From contig NZ_JAGJBY010000002.1 in the NCBI RefSeq assembly GCF_020010905.1, positions 1,364,001-1,428,000 of the forward strand: a DNA stretch of 64,000 nucleotides. Direction: 5' to 3'. Source of the DNA: Streptomyces acidiscabies (GTDB lineage: Bacteria > Actinomycetota > Actinomycetes > Streptomycetales > Streptomycetaceae). Position numbers and translations under genes: made by a program. Under the pieces are notes generated by a model, which saw only the letters and a program-made list of their open reading frames with translations, was not told where the DNA came from and did not search any database. Below, in pieces: positions 8,865 to 18,132 of this stretch; position 1 is the first letter of the stretch, and each line of letters opens with the position of its first letter.

Positions 8865-10714
8865 CCGCCCCCACGACGACCCCGGCGCCCACGGCCCCCG
8901 CGCCCGACCCCTTCGACCAGGACGACCTCCCCACCCCGCCCGGTGCCACCGGCATCCTGCTGCGGTCGCTGCTCGCGCCCATGAAGGTCCGCGCGAGCCT
9001 CACCGCGCTGCTCCTCCTCGTCCAGCAGGCCGCCGTACAGATCGGCCCCCTGCTCGTCGCGTACGCGATCGACACCGCCGTACCCGCGTACCGGAACGGC
9101 GACAACGGGCCGTTGATCGCGGCCGGGGCCGGGTACCTGGGCGGCGCCCTGCTCTCCGGCGTCCTCCAGTACGCGTTCATCAACGCCTCCGCCCGCGTCA
9201 ACCAGGACGTCCTGCTGGACCTGCGCGGCAGGATCTTCCGCCACGCGCAGGCGCTGAGCGTCGACTTCCACGAGCGGTACACGTCGGGCCGCCTGATCTC
9301 CCGGTCCACGACGGACGTCGAGTCGCTGCGGGAACTCCTCAGCGAGGGCCTCCAGGAACTCGTCACCGTCATCCTGTCGTTCGTCTACATCTCGGCGATG
9401 CTGCTCTGGCTGGACCTCGGCCTCGGCGCGGTCGCCGTCGCCTCGTTCGGCCCGCTGTACCTGATGATCCGGATGTACCGCCGCCGGGTGGGCCGCGTGT
9501 ACGGCAGGCGGTCGACGGCCATCGCCTCGGTGATCGTCAAGTTCGTCGAGACGATGAACGGCATCCGCCCGGTCCGCGCGTTCCGCAGGGAGGCCGTGAA
9601 CGACGCCGAGTTCGCGGCCCTGAACCGCGCGCACGAACGCTCCAACGGCGACGCCCTGCTGGAGATGGCGCGGTACGTCACCGGCTCCCGCCTGATCGCG
9701 AACACGGCCGTCGCGGTGATCGTCCTGTGGGGCGCGTACCGCGTCTCGGACGGCTCGCTCGAACTCGGCGTGCTCGCGGCGGCGGTCCTGTACCTGCGCC
9801 GCCTGTACGACCCGATCGACCGGCTCGGCATGTTCCTCAACTCGTACCAGTCCGCCGCCGCCTCCCTGGAGAAGATCGCCGGACTCCTCGCCCAGACCCC
9901 GTCCGTCCCGGAACCGGCGGACCCCCGCGAACTGCCCGTACGGCAGGGCGAGATCCCGGGCCGCACGGTCGAGTTCGACGGCGTCTCCTTCGGCTACCGC
10001 ACCGGCGGCGAGATCCTGCCCCGCTTCGACCTGACCCTCCCGGCCGGCCAGACCGTTGCGGTCGTCGGCTCGACCGGCGCGGGCAAGTCGACGCTCGCGA
10101 AACTCCTCGCCCGCTTCTACGACCCGTCCGCAGGCCGCGTCACCCTCGACGGCGTCGACCTGCGCGACCTCCCCGTACCCGAACTGCGGCGCGGCGTCGT
10201 CATGGTGACCCAGGAGGCGTTCCTGTTCTCCGGCACCGTCGCCGAGAACATCGCGATCGGCCGTCCCGACGCCACCCGCGAGGAGATCGAGCGCGCCGCG
10301 AAGGCCATCGGCGCCCACGAGTTCATCAGCGCCCTGCCCGACGGCTACGACACGGACGTCCGCAAGCGCGGCGGCCGGATCTCCGCCGGCCAGCGCCAAC
10401 TCGTCGCGTTCGCACGGGCGTTGCTCGCCGACCCGGCCGTACTCATCCTCGACGAGGCCACCAGCTCCCTCGACATCCCCGGCGAACAGGCCGTCCAGCG
10501 CGCCATGTCGACGGTCCTGCGCGGCCGTACCGCCGTCGTCATCGCGCACCGGCTGTCCACCGTCGAGATCGCCGACCGGGTGCTCGTCATGGAGCGGGGC
10601 AGGATCGTCGAGGACGGCCCCCCGGCCGAACTGATCGCCGGGACAGGCCAGTTCGCGGGCCTGCACCGCGCCTGGCGCGACAGCCTGGTGGCCGGCACGG
10701 GGGAGGGCCTGTGA
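8861..10714 (+). CDS. ABC exporter half-transporter A2, catalytic partner of A1
   Basis: This 617-residue TMD-NBD exporter subunit starts at an ATG overlapping the previous stop. It has six predicted membrane helices (about 60-350), Walker A GSTGAGKS (403-410), Walker B LILDEATSSLD with Asp531 and catalytic Glu532, and a variant signature ISAGQ (507-511). Combining this Walker A/B with the LSGGQ of A1 gives one complete ATP site. The other site pairs ISAGQ with the Glu-to-Asp Walker B of A1. That one-good-site pattern is normal for heterodimeric exporters, so A1 and A2 very likely form one transporter. The next gene overlaps by GTGA, suggesting one transcript for all four exporter genes. Substrate unknown. 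Confidence 0.92.
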   Translation: MTAPTTTPAPTAPAPDPFDQDDLPTPPGATGILLRSLLAPMKVRASLTALLLLVQQAAVQIGPLLVAYAIDTAVPAYRNGDNGPLIAAGAGYLGGALLSGVLQYAFINASARVNQDVLLDLRGRIFRHAQALSVDFHERYTSGRLISRSTTDVESLRELLSEGLQELVTVILSFVYISAMLLWLDLGLGAVAVASFGPLYLMIRMYRRRVGRVYGRRSTAIASVIVKFVETMNGIRPVRAFRREAVNDAEFAALNRAHERSNGDALLEMARYVTGSRLIANTAVAVIVLWGAYRVSDGSLELGVLAAAVLYLRRLYDPIDRLGMFLNSYQSAAASLEKIAGLLAQTPSVPEPADPRELPVRQGEIPGRTVEFDGVSFGYRTGGEILPRFDLTLPAGQTVAVVGSTGAGKSTLAKLLARFYDPSAGRVTLDGVDLRDLPVPELRRGVVMVTQEAFLFSGTVAENIAIGRPDATREEIERAAKAIGAHEFISALPDGYDTDVRKRGGRISAGQRQLVAFARALLADPAVLILDEATSSLDIPGEQAVQRAMSTVLRGRTAVVIAHRLSTVEIADRVLVMERGRIVEDGPPAELIAGTGQFAGLHRAWRDSLVAGTGEGL

Positions 10715-12432
10715 TCGACGCGTACGCCGATCCGGGGACGCCGGACTGCAAGGGCGGCGCCGGGTACCTGTGGTGGCTGACCCGATGCCAGCTCGGACGC
10801 GCCCTCGCCGGGGCGGCGCTGGCGTCCGTGTGGATGGTCCTCCTCGCGGCGACTCCCTGGATGATCTCCAAGGCCGTGGACGAGGGACTCGAACCCGGCG
10901 ACCTGGGCGCGCTCGTCTGGTGGAGCACCGCGCTCTTCGTCGTCGGCGCGTTCAACGCGTGGCTCAGCATCATGCGGCACCGCACGATGACGCGGCTGCG
11001 GATGGATGCCAACTACCGCACGGTGAAGGTCGTGGTGCGCCAGGCCGTACGGCTCGGCGCCGCGCTGCCCCGGCGGACGGGCGCGGGAGAGGTCGTCACC
11101 ATCGGGGTGGGCGACGTCCAGACCATCGCGTTCGCCCTGACCCCTATCGGGCCGGGGATCGGGGCGATCGTCATGTACGTCGTCGTCGCGGCCCTCCTGC
11201 TGGACGTCTCGCCGCTGCTCGCCGTCGTCGTCCTCACCGGCATGCCCGTACTCGCCCTGCTCGTCGGGCCGTTGATGGCCCGGCTCCAGGGCGCGGAGAC
11301 CGAGTACCGCGAACGCCAGCGGCTGCTGACCGCGCGCATCGGGGACCTCGCGGGCGGGCTGCGCGTCCTCAACGGCCTCGGCGGCAAAGGGCTGTTCGCG
11401 GACGGGTTCCGGCGGGACTCCACGCGCCTGCGCGAACAGGGGTACCGGGTCGGCGCGGTGACGAGCTGGATCCAGGCGCTCGGGGTCGGGCTGCCGACGC
11501 TGTTCCTGTCCGTGGTGACCTGGCTCGCCGCGCGCCTCGCCGCGCAGGGGGAGATCACGGTCGGCCAACTCGTGTCCGTGTACGGGTTCGTGGCCGTCCT
11601 CGTCGTGCCCGTGTCCTTCCTCGTCGAGCTGGGGTACCAGCTGAGCCGGGGGGTCGTCGCGGCGCGGCGGGTCGTACGGCTGCTGGAGCAGGAACCCGAT
11701 CCGGACGTGCCGTCCGCCGAAGCGCCCCTCGGCGCCGCCGAGTTGTACGACCCCGTGTCCGGCGTGCGGGTCCGGCCCGGCGAGTCGACCGCCGTCGTCT
11801 GCGCGCGGCCCGCCGACGGCGCCGTGATCGTCGACCGGCTCGGGCGGTATCTGCCGTCCGACGTCATGTGGGGCGAAGTCCGGCTGGACTCCGTGCCGTT
11901 GGCGTCCGTGCGGGCGCGGATCCTCGTCGCCGACAACGAGGCCGACCTCTTCGCCGAGACACTGCGCGAGATGGTGTCGGGGCGGGAGGCGCGTGACGTC
12001 GAGGAGATCACGCGGGCCGTGTGGGGTGCCGCGTCCGAGGACATCGTGCGCGGGCTGCCGGACGGGCTCGACTCCGCCGTCTCCGCGCGGGGGCGCAACC
12101 TCTCCGGGGGCCAGCGCCAACGCGTGCGCCTCGTACGGGCGTTGCTCGCCGACCCCGAGGTGCTGCTCGCCGTCGAACCGACATCGGCACTCGACGCCCA
12201 CACGGAGGCGGCGATCGCCGCGCGGCTGCGGGAGGGGAGGGCGGGGAGGACGACGGTGGTGACCTCCACGTCGCCGTTGCTGCTGGACCGGGTGGACCGG
12301 GTGCAGTACGTGGTGGAGGGGCGGGTGGTCGGGGTGGGGACGCATCGGGAGCTGCTCGAAGGGGAGGCGGGGTACCGGGAGTTGGTGGCTCGGGACGCGG
12401 GGGCGGAGTACGCGGGAGAGGTGGTCCGGTGA
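10711..12432 (+). CDS. ABC exporter half-transporter B1 with dead ATP-binding motifs
   Basis: The 573-residue subunit starts at GTG 10711, overlapping the previous stop. An open frame continues upstream but only as the shadow of gene A2. The membrane domain fills about residues 25-320. The nucleotide domain lacks a P-loop: at the Walker A position the sequence is CARPADGA (364-371), with no conserved glycines or lysine. The Walker B aspartate is Val488, followed by Glu489. The signature LSGGQRQR (464-471) is perfect. This subunit probably cannot bind ATP productively itself but supplies LSGGQ to the partner B2, whose P-loop is intact. The rest of the fold and the H-loop region look retained, so it is a specialised subunit and not a pseudogene. 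Confidence 0.88.
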   Translation: MIDAYADPGTPDCKGGAGYLWWLTRCQLGRALAGAALASVWMVLLAATPWMISKAVDEGLEPGDLGALVWWSTALFVVGAFNAWLSIMRHRTMTRLRMDANYRTVKVVVRQAVRLGAALPRRTGAGEVVTIGVGDVQTIAFALTPIGPGIGAIVMYVVVAALLLDVSPLLAVVVLTGMPVLALLVGPLMARLQGAETEYRERQRLLTARIGDLAGGLRVLNGLGGKGLFADGFRRDSTRLREQGYRVGAVTSWIQALGVGLPTLFLSVVTWLAARLAAQGEITVGQLVSVYGFVAVLVVPVSFLVELGYQLSRGVVAARRVVRLLEQEPDPDVPSAEAPLGAAELYDPVSGVRVRPGESTAVVCARPADGAVIVDRLGRYLPSDVMWGEVRLDSVPLASVRARILVADNEADLFAETLREMVSGREARDVEEITRAVWGAASEDIVRGLPDGLDSAVSARGRNLSGGQRQRVRLVRALLADPEVLLAVEPTSALDAHTEAAIAARLREGRAGRTTVVTSTSPLLLDRVDRVQYVVEGRVVGVGTHRELLEGEAGYRELVARDAGAEYAGEVVR

Positions 12433-12574
12433 TGGCGGGGGAGTGTTGGCGGGGGCTGGAACGGGGCGTGGGGGATCGGGAGTTGGGCGGTCGGGTCGGC
12501 CTGGTGGCCCGGGTCGCTCCGGTGGTTCGCGTCGGCCGGGCGGTTCGGGTCGGTTCGGTGAGAGGAGCGGTTCT

Positions 12575-14344
12575 GTGAGCGGCGGCGAGAACTCCGGGCG
12601 GTTGCCCATTGCCGGGGCCCGTGAAGTCCGGCGCGCCGTCGGGCGGTTGGTGCGTGCCGATCGCCGTGCGCTCGGGATCGTCGTCGGCGTCAATGTGCTC
12701 GCCGCCCTCGTGGGGCTCGTCGGGCCCTGGCTGCTCGGGCGGATCATCGACGAGGTGCGCGACGGGGCCGGGGTCGAGACGGTGGACCGGCTCGCGTTCG
12801 GGATCCTCGTCGCCGCCGTCGCCCAACTGCTGCTCGCGCGCTGGGGGCGGTACGTCGCGCACCGGTTCGGGGAGCGGACGCTCGCCCGCGTGCGCGAGGA
12901 GTTCGTGGACCGGGCGCTCGCGCTGCCCGCGTCCGTCGTCGAACGCGCCGGGACCGGCGACCTCACCACGCGCGGCACCGCCGACGTGGCGAGCGTCGGG
13001 ACGACCCTGCGCGACGCCTGGCCCGAGATCATGGTCGGCAGCGCGCAGGCCCTGTTCCTGCTGGCCGCCGTCTTCTTCGTCGACCCGCTCCTCGGCCTCG
13101 TCGCCGCGCTCGGGCTCGCGCCGATCTGGGCCGGCGTGCGCTGGTACCTGCGGCGCGCCCGCACCGCCTACCTCGCCGAGGGCGCGGCCACCTCCGAGGT
13201 CTCCGAGATCCTCGCCGAGACCGCCGGCGGCGCCCGCACGGTTGAGGCGTTCCGCCTCGGCGAACGACGAACGGCGGCCAGCCGTACGGCACTTCACGAG
13301 TCCAAGCGCACCCGCTTCCACACCCTCTACCTGCGCACCGTCTTCTTCCCGATCGTCGAGGTGTCGTACGCCCTGCCCCTGTCGGCGATCCTGGTCCTCG
13401 GCGGCGTCCTGCACGCGCACGGGGCGATGAGCGTCGGCGCGGTCGTCACCGCGACCCTCTACACCCGCCAGTTCTTCGAACCCATCGACCAGGTGATCAT
13501 CAAGGTCGAGCAACTCCAGTCCAGCGGGGCCTCGTTCGCCCGCGTCGAGGGGATCGCGCAGGCGCCGGGGGCGGCGAAGGAGGACGCGCCGACGCCGGTG
13601 GACGACCGTATCGACGTGACCGGCGTGCGGTTCGCGTACGAGCGGGGCGGCGAGGTCCTGCGCGGCGTCGACCTCACGGTCCGCCCCGGCGAACGGCTCG
13701 CCGTGGTCGGCCCGTCCGGCGCGGGCAAGACGACGCTCAGCCGCCTGCTCGCGGGCGTGGACGCGCCCACGGAAGGCACGGTCACCGTCGGCGGCGTCCC
13801 CGTCGCCGGCCTCGGCCCCGAACAACTCCGCCGCCAGGTCGTCCTCGTCACGCAGGAGCACCACGTCTTCCTCGGCACGGTCCGCGACAACCTCCGCATC
13901 GCCGAACCCGGCGCGAGCGACGAGGAGTTGTGGGCGGCGCTGCATGCGGTGGGGGCGGGGGAGTGGGTACGCGACCTCCCCGGCGGGCTGGACGCCGAAC
14001 TGGGCACGGGCGCACGTACGTTGGACGGCTCCCAGGCCCAACAGCTCGCGCTGGCACGGGTGGTGCTGGCCGATCCGCACACCCTCATCCTCGACGAGGC
14101 GACAGCCCTCCTGGACCCCACCACGGCCCGCCACACCGAACGCGCCCTCGCGGCCGTCCTCAAGAACCGCACGGTCATCGCGATCGCGCACCGCCTCCAC
14201 ACGGCCCACGACGCGGACCGCGTCGCGGTGATGGAGGGGGGCCGCCTGACGGAACTGAGCACACACGAGGAACTGATGAACGCCGGGGGAGCGTACGCGG
14301 ACCTGTGGGGGACGTGGCACGGGGAGCGGGTGGGGGTGGAGTGA
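12575..14344 (+). CDS. ABC exporter half-transporter B2 with degenerate signature motif
   Basis: This 589-residue exporter subunit has Walker A GPSGAGKT (379-386, Lys385) and Walker B LILDEATALLD (Asp507, Glu508), both intact. Its signature is LDGSQ (483-487) instead of LSGGQ. This is the mirror image of the defects in B1, so the pair would have one complete and one completely dead ATP site. The GTG at 12575 is preferred because GAGGAG lies seven bases upstream. An upstream GTG at 12443 would add 44 residues of only Gly, Arg, Pro and Ser from a G-rich 142-base spacer. The gene converges with the response regulator, leaving 17 bases. Substrate unknown. Confidence 0.9.
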   Translation: MSGGENSGRLPIAGAREVRRAVGRLVRADRRALGIVVGVNVLAALVGLVGPWLLGRIIDEVRDGAGVETVDRLAFGILVAAVAQLLLARWGRYVAHRFGERTLARVREEFVDRALALPASVVERAGTGDLTTRGTADVASVGTTLRDAWPEIMVGSAQALFLLAAVFFVDPLLGLVAALGLAPIWAGVRWYLRRARTAYLAEGAATSEVSEILAETAGGARTVEAFRLGERRTAASRTALHESKRTRFHTLYLRTVFFPIVEVSYALPLSAILVLGGVLHAHGAMSVGAVVTATLYTRQFFEPIDQVIIKVEQLQSSGASFARVEGIAQAPGAAKEDAPTPVDDRIDVTGVRFAYERGGEVLRGVDLTVRPGERLAVVGPSGAGKTTLSRLLAGVDAPTEGTVTVGGVPVAGLGPEQLRRQVVLVTQEHHVFLGTVRDNLRIAEPGASDEELWAALHAVGAGEWVRDLPGGLDAELGTGARTLDGSQAQQLALARVVLADPHTLILDEATALLDPTTARHTERALAAVLKNRTVIAIAHRLHTAHDADRVAVMEGGRLTELSTHEELMNAGGAYADLWGTWHGERVGVE

Positions 14345-14361
14345 GGGACCCCGCGCGCGGA

Positions 14362-15012
14362 TCAGCCGAGGATCTTCCGTTCGTACGCCACCGCGACCGC
14401 CGCCGCCCGGTCGTTGACGCCCAACTTGGCGTAGAGGTGGGCGAGGTGGGTCTTCACGGTGGCCTCGCTGATGAACAGCTCGCGGGCGATCTCCCGGTTC
14501 GACGTGCCCTTCGCGACGAGGGCGAGCACTTCGCGTTCCCGTGCGGAGAGGGGCTCGGTCGTGGGGGTGCGTACGGCGCTGACGAGCCTTGTCGCGACCG
14601 CCGGGGACAGGACCGTACGGCCGTCCGCCGCCGCCCTGACCGCCGTGAACAGTTCGTCGCGCGGGGCGTCCTTGAGGAGGTAGCCGGTCGCGCCCGCCTC
14701 GATCGCGGGGAGCGTGTCGGAGTCGGTGTCGTACGTCGTGAGGACGAGCACCTTCGCGCGGGCTCCCGTACGGGTGAGGCGCGCGATCGCCTCGACCCCT
14801 CCGCCGCCCGGCATCCGCAGGTCCATCAGGATCACGTCGGGGTCGAGCGCGGCGGCCTTCTCGACGGCCTCGACGCCGTTCGCGGCCTCGCCGAGGACCC
14901 GGAAGCCGGAGGCCGAGGCGAACATGCCGCGCAGGCCGTCGCGTACGACGGGGTGGTCGTCGACGATGAGGAGGGAGATCTGCCGGGCGTCCGGCGTGCG
15001 GTCATCGGTCAT
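14362..15012 (-). CDS. NarL/LuxR-type two-component response regulator
   Basis: This 216-residue cytoplasmic regulator has a receiver domain (about 12-128) with acidic pair DD at 18-19 and the phospho-acceptor Asp64 in ILMDLRMP, plus the conserved lysine in YLLKDAP. A LuxR-type helix-turn-helix follows (about 150-215: LSAREREVL, SNREIARELFISEATVK). It is the last gene of a minus-strand operon: its ATG overlaps the end of the sensor kinase by 11 bases, so the two are translationally coupled. Order is ABC ATPase, permease, kinase, regulator, which suggests it controls that exporter in response to the exported or a related compound. Its target promoter is not identified; a dyad at 18,082-18,115 is a candidate. 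Confidence 0.93.
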   Translation of the reverse strand: MTDDRTPDARQISLLIVDDHPVVRDGLRGMFASASGFRVLGEAANGVEAVEKAAALDPDVILMDLRMPGGGGVEAIARLTRTGARAKVLVLTTYDTDSDTLPAIEAGATGYLLKDAPRDELFTAVRAAADGRTVLSPAVATRLVSAVRTPTTEPLSAREREVLALVAKGTSNREIARELFISEATVKTHLAHLYAKLGVNDRAAAVAVAYERKILG

Positions 15013-16267
15013 GGCGGACCAACGGTACGCGAGCCGACAGTGCCGTGCCCTGGCCCGGTTCCGACTCGACCGTGAAGGAGCCCGCGATGCGCTCGGCGCG
15101 GGCGCGCATGCCGTCGAGGCCGAAGCCTCCGGCGCGGGTGCGCTCGGGGAGGGCGAGGGGGGCGAAGCCGCGGCCGTCGTCGCGGATGTCGAGGATCACC
15201 TCGTCGGTGAGGAAGCTGAGGGTGACGCCGAGGCGGCTCGCGCGCGCGTGCCGGGCCGCGTTCGAGAGGGCCTCCTGGGTGATGCGCAGGAGCGTCGCGG
15301 AGACCTCGTCGTGGAGTTGCTCCACCACCCCGGTGACGGTGAACTCGGCCCGTACGCCCGTGCGTTCGCCCCACTCCGTGACCGTGCCCTTCAGCGCCTC
15401 GGGCAGTCCCGCGTCGGCCAGCGCGACCGGCGCGAGGTTGTGCACCGAACGCCGGGCCTCGCCGAGGCTGTGCCGGGCGAGATCGATCGCGCGGACGGTG
15501 TGCTCGCGCGCCGCCGCCGCGTCCGGCGTGTTCGTCACGACCTGGAGCTGGGCGATGATGCCGGTCAGGCCCTGCGCGATGGTGTCGTGGATCTCGGCGG
15601 CGAGGCGCCTGCGCTCGTCGGCGACTCCGGCCTCCCGCGCCTGGACGAGGAGTTGGGCGTGCAGGGCGGCGTTCTCGTCGAGGGCCTGCTGGAGGGCGGC
15701 GTTGGTGCGTTCGAGCTCGGAGATGGTGGCGGAGCGTTCGACGGCGCGGCGCGCGTCCTGCTCGGTGAGGTGGGCGATCACCGCCTGGAGCGCGAACTGG
15801 AAGAGCAGCAGCGCCATGAACACGGCCCACTGGCCGATGTTCTTCGGCGGCATCCCGCCGGCCTGCGCGCCCGCCACCGGGACCGCGCTGGCGAACAGGC
15901 CGGCCCTGCGCCATCTGCCGGGGAGCAGTTCGTCGGAGTCCATGTAGCCGGTGGCCGCGTAGAACGCGAAGAACGGGTTGAGCAGCGTGAGCGCGAAGGC
16001 GAGCGCCCAGCGCAGGACGTAGTACGCCGTCCCGGCCGGGGAGGGGGTCCGGCCCCGGTCGGGGCGGCGGTGGCGGGTGGTGTGCCACCAGAGCTGGAGC
16101 AGGACCGCGGCGACGACCAGGCCTGCCGCGGCGTACCGCGCGGCGGGGCCCGCCATGAGCCCGGCGGCGATGGTCGAGAGGACGACGCTGATGCCGAGCA
16201 TCCCGTACGGTCCCCAGACGTGGAGTTGCTCCCATCGTCTGTCGATCTGCGTGTCCTGCGTGCTCAT
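15002..16267 (-). CDS. Membrane sensor histidine kinase (HisKA_3 type)
   Basis: This 421-residue kinase has about five membrane segments in residues 21-168, then a coiled-coil-like region (about 170-215). The HisKA_3 dimerisation domain carries the phospho-acceptor His227 in AAEIHDTIAQGL. A GHKL ATPase domain follows (DDGRGF, GGFGLDGMRARAERI). There is no large extracellular loop, so the signal is probably sensed in the membrane, as for intramembrane-sensing kinases coupled to drug exporters. It starts 12 bases after the permease gene and overlaps the cognate regulator. The HDT rather than HDE or HDQ after the histidine suggests phosphatase activity could be retained; that is inference. Confidence 0.92.
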   Translation of the reverse strand: MSTQDTQIDRRWEQLHVWGPYGMLGISVVLSTIAAGLMAGPAARYAAAGLVVAAVLLQLWWHTTRHRRPDRGRTPSPAGTAYYVLRWALAFALTLLNPFFAFYAATGYMDSDELLPGRWRRAGLFASAVPVAGAQAGGMPPKNIGQWAVFMALLLFQFALQAVIAHLTEQDARRAVERSATISELERTNAALQQALDENAALHAQLLVQAREAGVADERRRLAAEIHDTIAQGLTGIIAQLQVVTNTPDAAAAREHTVRAIDLARHSLGEARRSVHNLAPVALADAGLPEALKGTVTEWGERTGVRAEFTVTGVVEQLHDEVSATLLRITQEALSNAARHARASRLGVTLSFLTDEVILDIRDDGRGFAPLALPERTRAGGFGLDGMRARAERIAGSFTVESEPGQGTALSARVPLVRHDR

Positions 16268-16279
16268 GGGCCCAGTGTC

Positions 16280-17107
16280 CTATTCCCAGCGGAACCAGCG
16301 AGCGGCGGCCCCGGTCAGCAGCACGATCCACGCGACCAGTACACCGAGGTGGCCCCAGCCGGGCCAGTCCCCGGCCGCCGCCTGGTTCAGGGCCTCGGCC
16401 GCCGCGCCGAACGGGGTGTAGCCGACGGCCGTCGCGAGGCCGTGCGGCATCGTCTGGACCGGCATCCACACGCCCGCGCAGAACATCGACGGGAAGAAGA
16501 CGGCGGAGCCTATGGCCCCCGCGATCTTCGTCGTCCTGGACAGTGCGGAGATCACGGCGCCGAGGCCGAGCGCGGCGAACAGGGTCAGCAGGAGGGCGAG
16601 CGCGTAGCCGAACGGCTGCTTCGGCAGGGTGACGTCGAACGCGAGGCGGCCGACCGCGAGCGCCAGCACGGACGAGGCGAGCGCGGCGGTGCCGTACATC
16701 ACCATCTGCGCGGCGAGCAGCGCGGACGGCCGTACGGGGGTCGTCGACATCCGGCGCAGGATGCCGCGCTCGCGGTAGCCGGTGAGGGTCTGCGGCATCG
16801 ACTGGAGGCCGCCGACGATCAGCCCGAGCAGGACGGCCACCGGCACGTACGCGTCCACGGGCCGCAGGCCGCCGAAGGCGTCGTCCGGCTGCCGGAACGA
16901 GGGGATCGAGCCGAGGATCACGAGCAGGAGGGTGGGGAAGAGGAGGATCCAGAAGTGGGCGCCGGGTTCGCGGCGGAAGAGGCGGAACTCGGTCTTGAGG
17001 ACGGCCGCGTTGACGGTGGGGGCGAGGGGGGTGGCGGAGAGCATGGGAGCCGGCTTCCGGGAGGCGGGGTGCTGCGACGGCGCGGGGTTCGAGAGTCCGG
17101 TGCTCAT
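16280..17107 (-). CDS. ABC-2 type transporter permease (DrrB-like)
   Basis: This 275-residue integral membrane protein has about six hydrophobic segments, beginning at about residue 52 (HFWILLFPTLLLVILG) and including the ABC-2 family segment YRERGILRRMSTTP between helices two and three. An open frame continues upstream but is the shadow of the ATPase gene; the ATG at 17107 overlaps the ATPase stop as ATGA. Together with the next-upstream ATPase it forms an exporter like the daunorubicin-resistance DrrAB type, moving lipids, antibiotics or other hydrophobic molecules out. The linkage to the kinase and regulator suggests an inducible detoxification or envelope-stress module. Substrate unknown. 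Confidence 0.9.
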   Translation of the reverse strand: MSTGLSNPAPSQHPASRKPAPMLSATPLAPTVNAAVLKTEFRLFRREPGAHFWILLFPTLLLVILGSIPSFRQPDDAFGGLRPVDAYVPVAVLLGLIVGGLQSMPQTLTGYRERGILRRMSTTPVRPSALLAAQMVMYGTAALASSVLALAVGRLAFDVTLPKQPFGYALALLLTLFAALGLGAVISALSRTTKIAGAIGSAVFFPSMFCAGVWMPVQTMPHGLATAVGYTPFGAAAEALNQAAAGDWPGWGHLGVLVAWIVLLTGAAARWFRWE

Positions 17108-18009
17108 GCCGGCACCCCCTTCGTGAGGTCGAGGAACGCGTCGTCCAGCGTCGCGTCGGTGACGCGGAGCTGGTGCGCCGTGATGTGGCGGCGGGCGAGG
17201 AGGGTGATCACGGCGTTGACGGTCTCGTCGGTGCCGGAGAGGGTGAGGCGGCTGTCCTTGTGCTCGACGGAGGCGAGCGCGGGGAGCGCGGCGAGGTCGG
17301 TCTCGTCGAGGGGTGCGGAGGGGGTGAAGCTGATGACCGTCGCGCCCGCCGAGCGGCGGATCAGACCGGCCGGGGTGTCGAGGGCGGCGACCCTGCCCTT
17401 GTCGATCACGGCGATACGGTCGCAGAGGCGCTGGGCCTCCTCCATGAAGTGCGTGACGAGCAGGACGGTCACGCCGTTCGCCCGGATGTCCTCGATCAGC
17501 TCCCACGTGTCGCGGCGGGCGCGGGGGTCCAGGCCGGTGGTGAGTTCGTCGAGGACGACGACCTGAGGGTTTCCGATCAGCGCCAGGGCGATGAACAGGC
17601 GCTGCTTCTGTCCCCCGGAGAGCTTCCCGAACCGGGTCGTCAGCTTGCCGGTCAGCCCGAGCCGTTCGGCGAGGGGGCGCCAGTCCGCCGGGCGCGTGTA
17701 GAAGGACGCGTACAGCTCCAGCGCCTCCCGTACGGTCAGCTTCGCCTGCAACTCGCCCTCCTGGAGCTGCGCGCCGAGCACCTGGGCCACTTTCTCGTGC
17801 TCGGCGACCGGGTCGAGCCCGGCGACGCGGACCCGCCCCGCGTCCGGCACCCGCAGCCCCTCCACACACTCCACCGTGGTCGTCTTCCCGGCCCCGTTCG
17901 GACCGAGCACCCCGAAGATCTCCCCCTCCTCGACGGCGAAGGAAACTCCGTCCACCGCCCTGTGGGCGCCGTACGTCTTACGCAGATCCGTGACTTCGAT
18001 GACGGGCAT
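17104..18009 (-). CDS. ABC-2 transporter ATP-binding protein (DrrA-like)
   Basis: This 301-residue cytoplasmic ATPase contains Walker A GPNGAGKTTT near residue 38, signature LSGGQKQR and Walker B VVVLDELTTGLD. Leucine-Thr replaces the usual Pro-Thr after the catalytic Glu, as is common in DrrA-type proteins. A C-terminal extension of about 80 residues follows the nucleotide domain, again DrrA-like. The ATG at 18009 is chosen because the family N-terminus (IEVTDLRKTYG) begins there; an upstream start would add 21 unrelated residues. It is the first gene of the exporter/two-component operon. A 12-bp dyad 73 bases upstream may be its operator or the terminator of the small genes before it. Confidence 0.92.
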   Translation of the reverse strand: MPVIEVTDLRKTYGAHRAVDGVSFAVEEGEIFGVLGPNGAGKTTTVECVEGLRVPDAGRVRVAGLDPVAEHEKVAQVLGAQLQEGELQAKLTVREALELYASFYTRPADWRPLAERLGLTGKLTTRFGKLSGGQKQRLFIALALIGNPQVVVLDELTTGLDPRARRDTWELIEDIRANGVTVLLVTHFMEEAQRLCDRIAVIDKGRVAALDTPAGLIRRSAGATVISFTPSAPLDETDLAALPALASVEHKDSRLTLSGTDETVNAVITLLARRHITAHQLRVTDATLDDAFLDLTKGVPA

Positions 18010-18081
18010 GCATCCAGCGTCCCGGACCACCCCCACCAACCACATCGGCCGAAAAGCCAGACCCCGCCTCATCCATTCACC

Positions 18082-18115
18082 CGTTCGGCATCAACCGATC
18101 GGCTGATGCCGAACG
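18082..18115. repeat. 12-bp dyad between the small-gene operon and the ABC operon
   Basis: Perfect 12-bp arms (18082-18093 and 18104-18115) enclose ACCGATCGGC, which holds an inner 8-bp palindrome. It lies 17 bases past the last small gene, where a terminator is expected, and 73 bases upstream of the ABC ATPase start, where an operator could be. Both roles are possible. Confidence 0.55.
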
Positions 18116-18132
18116 AGCGAACCGGGCGGACC

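Noticed and set aside
8827..12432. A single 1201-residue open frame across exporter genes A2 and B1
   Set aside because: The part before 10,711 is out of frame with A2, which has intact ABC motifs in its own frame; the true start is GTG 10,711.
10711..12432. B1 exporter as a pseudogene
   Set aside because: The frame is intact over 573 residues, LSGGQ is perfect, and its losses are complementary to those of B2, so specialisation fits better.
12443..12574. Earlier GTG start for exporter B2
   Set aside because: It adds 44 Gly/Arg/Pro/Ser-only residues from a G-rich spacer, while GAGGAG sits correctly before 12,575.
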